Shown one piece after another: positions 62,922 through 64,000 of a DNA stretch of 64,000 nucleotides. The position numbers were made by a program, and so were the translations under genes. The DNA comes from Allobosea sp. CRIB-10 (GTDB lineage: Bacteria > Pseudomonadota > Alphaproteobacteria > Rhizobiales > Beijerinckiaceae), in assembly GCF_900112185.1 (NCBI RefSeq), contig NZ_FOKP01000002.1, forward strand, positions 372,001 to 436,000, read 5' to 3'. Position 1 is the first letter of the stretch, and each line of letters opens with the position of its first letter. The notes beneath the pieces were generated by a model. That model saw only the letters and a list, made by a program, of their open reading frames with translations. It made no database searches and had not been told where the DNA came from.

Positions 62922-64000
62922 ATGAAAAACGTGGTCGTCATCGGCGCCGGCAAGATCGGCGCAACCATCGCCGACCTGCTCGGCGCAACCGGGGATTACC
63001 GCGTGGTGATCGCCGACCGCTCCAACGAACAGCTCGCCGCGATCAAGACCAGCTCGACGATTTCGACCCGCCGGGTCGACATCACCGACGAGGCCGAGCT
63101 CGCAGAGGTGCTGAATGGCGCCTTCGCCGTGCTCTCCGCTGCGCCCTACGATCTGACGACACGCATCGCCGAGGCCGCCGCGGCTCAGGGCGTGCACTAT
63201 CTCGATTTGACCGAGGACGTCGCCTCGACCCGCCGGGTCAAGGAGCTGGCGCTGACCGCCAAGGCGGCGCTGATTCCGCAATGCGGGCTGGCGCCTGGCT
63301 TCATCTCGATCGTCGCCGCCGATCTCGCCCGCGATTTCGACCAGCTCGACAGCCTCAAGCTCCGCGTCGGCGCGCTGCCGCAATATCCGTCGAACGCGCT
63401 GAACTACAACCTGACCTGGAGCACGGACGGGGTCATCAACGAGTACTGCGAGCCCTGTGAAGCCGTGGTCAACGGCGAGCGCGTGCTGGTGCCGGCGATG
63501 GAAGAGCGCGAGGAGTTCTCGCTCGACGGCGTCACCTACGAGGCCTTCAACACCTCGGGCGGGCTCGGCACGCTCTGCGACACGCTCGCCGGCAAGGTGC
63601 GCACGCTGAACTACCGCACCATCCGCTACCCCGGTCATTGCGCGATCATGAAGGCGCTGCTGCAGGATCTGCGCCTCGGCGAACGCCGCGACGTGCTGAA
63701 GGACATCTTCGAGAACGCGCTGCCGAGCACGCTGCAGGACGTGGTCGTGATCTTCGTCACCGCGAGCGGCCGGCTGAACGGGCGGCTGACCCAGCAGACC
63801 TATGCCAACAAGGTCTACAGCGCGGTGGTCGGCGGCGTGATGCGTAGCGCCATCCAGATCACCACGGCCTCGGGCATCTGTGCCGTGCTCGACCTGCTGG
63901 CAGAGGGCAAGCTGCCGCAGAAGGGCTTCGTCAAGCAGGAGGACATCGGCTTCGACGCCTTCCTCGCCAACCGCTTCGGCCGCGCCTATGCCCGGCCCGA
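62922..64000 (+). CDS. saccharopine dehydrogenase family protein, 3' end outside window
   Basis: First 359 codons of an NAD(P)-dependent oxidoreductase; the frame is still open at the window edge. The Rossmann motif VVVIGAGKIGATIADLLG opens the protein, followed by LSAAPYDLTTRIAEAAAAQGVHYLDLTED and IPQCGLAPGFISIVAADLA, typical of saccharopine dehydrogenase/lysine 6-dehydrogenase relatives. GGGGGA lies just before ATG 62922. Divergent pairing with an Lrp/AsnC regulator suggests lysine degradation, possibly with an aldehyde dehydrogenase gene beyond the edge. Confidence 0.9.
   Translation, partial: MKNVVVIGAGKIGATIADLLGATGDYRVVIADRSNEQLAAIKTSSTISTRRVDITDEAELAEVLNGAFAVLSAAPYDLTTRIAEAAAAQGVHYLDLTEDVASTRRVKELALTAKAALIPQCGLAPGFISIVAADLARDFDQLDSLKLRVGALPQYPSNALNYNLTWSTDGVINEYCEPCEAVVNGERVLVPAMEEREEFSLDGVTYEAFNTSGGLGTLCDTLAGKVRTLNYRTIRYPGHCAIMKALLQDLRLGERRDVLKDIFENALPSTLQDVVVIFVTASGRLNGRLTQQTYANKVYSAVVGGVMRSAIQITTASGICAVLDLLAEGKLPQKGFVKQEDIGFDAFLANRFGRAYARP

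Overview
The window is a gene-dense, high-GC stretch of a bacterial chromosome. Gene content (many ABC importers, Tat-exported molybdenum hydroxylase, TonB siderophore receptor, long LeuA) and the style of the proteins suggest an alphaproteobacterium of the Hyphomicrobiales, possibly Bosea-like; that placement is inference from protein resemblance, not a computed result. No tRNA, rRNA, transposase, phage gene or CRISPR array was seen. About 53 protein genes are supported; the first transporter operon continues upstream of the window and the last gene runs off the right edge.

Layout. 13-7691 (+): a Liv-type ABC importer (two permeases, binding protein, one ATPase) fused into an operon with an acyl-CoA ligase, a thiolase and a TetR regulator, which looks like uptake, CoA activation and thiolytic breakdown of a carboxylic acid. 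7919-12569 (-): a three-gene periplasmic molybdenum hydroxylase/dehydrogenase (Moco subunit, 2Fe-2S subunit, triheme cytochrome c). 12701-20768: a divergent RpiR regulator and a complete Dpp-type peptide/nickel-family importer with a cytoplasmic alpha/beta hydrolase. 20778-27101 (-): an iron cluster (AraC regulator, TonB receptor, siderophore esterase, siderophore binding protein, flavin siderophore reductase) without its own inner-membrane permease. 27319-35168: a Dpp-type importer split into two convergent transcription units, ATPases plus a phosphodiesterase/alkaline-phosphatase-fold enzyme on + and permeases, a GDPD phosphodiesterase and binding protein on -, meeting at a bidirectional terminator.

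35466-37142 (+): leuA. 37336-43694 (-): an operon of polar amino-acid-type ABC importer (with permease fused to ATPase), GNAT acetyltransferase, two luciferase-like flavin monooxygenases and a flavin reductase, resembling the Bacillus Yxe/Ytm S-alkylcysteine salvage operons. It is preceded by a 534-base leader region with hairpins and a small ORF. 44229-44921 (+): pcm. 45169-51850 (+): a ketose 3-epimerase, a ribose/allose-family ABC importer and a LacI regulator, with a LacI-type operator placed inside the promoter. 51857-54785 (-): hybrid histidine kinase and an EamA exporter. 54876-61388 (-): M20 amidohydrolase plus a Dpp-type importer, whose inner part is bracketed by two inverted copies of a composite palindromic repeat. 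61566-62369 (+): IclR regulator. 62371-64000: Lrp/AsnC regulator divergent from a saccharopine-dehydrogenase-family gene.

Overall this is a scavenging island: six complete ABC importers and one binding-protein-only system, each paired with intracellular enzymes that would cleave the imported compound and usually with a dedicated regulator. Nothing proves a wholly new system. The best candidates for new biology are the S-compound salvage operon with its structured leader (37336-43924), the phosphodiester import system (27319-35168) and the operator/promoter logic of the ketose cluster (45003-51850).
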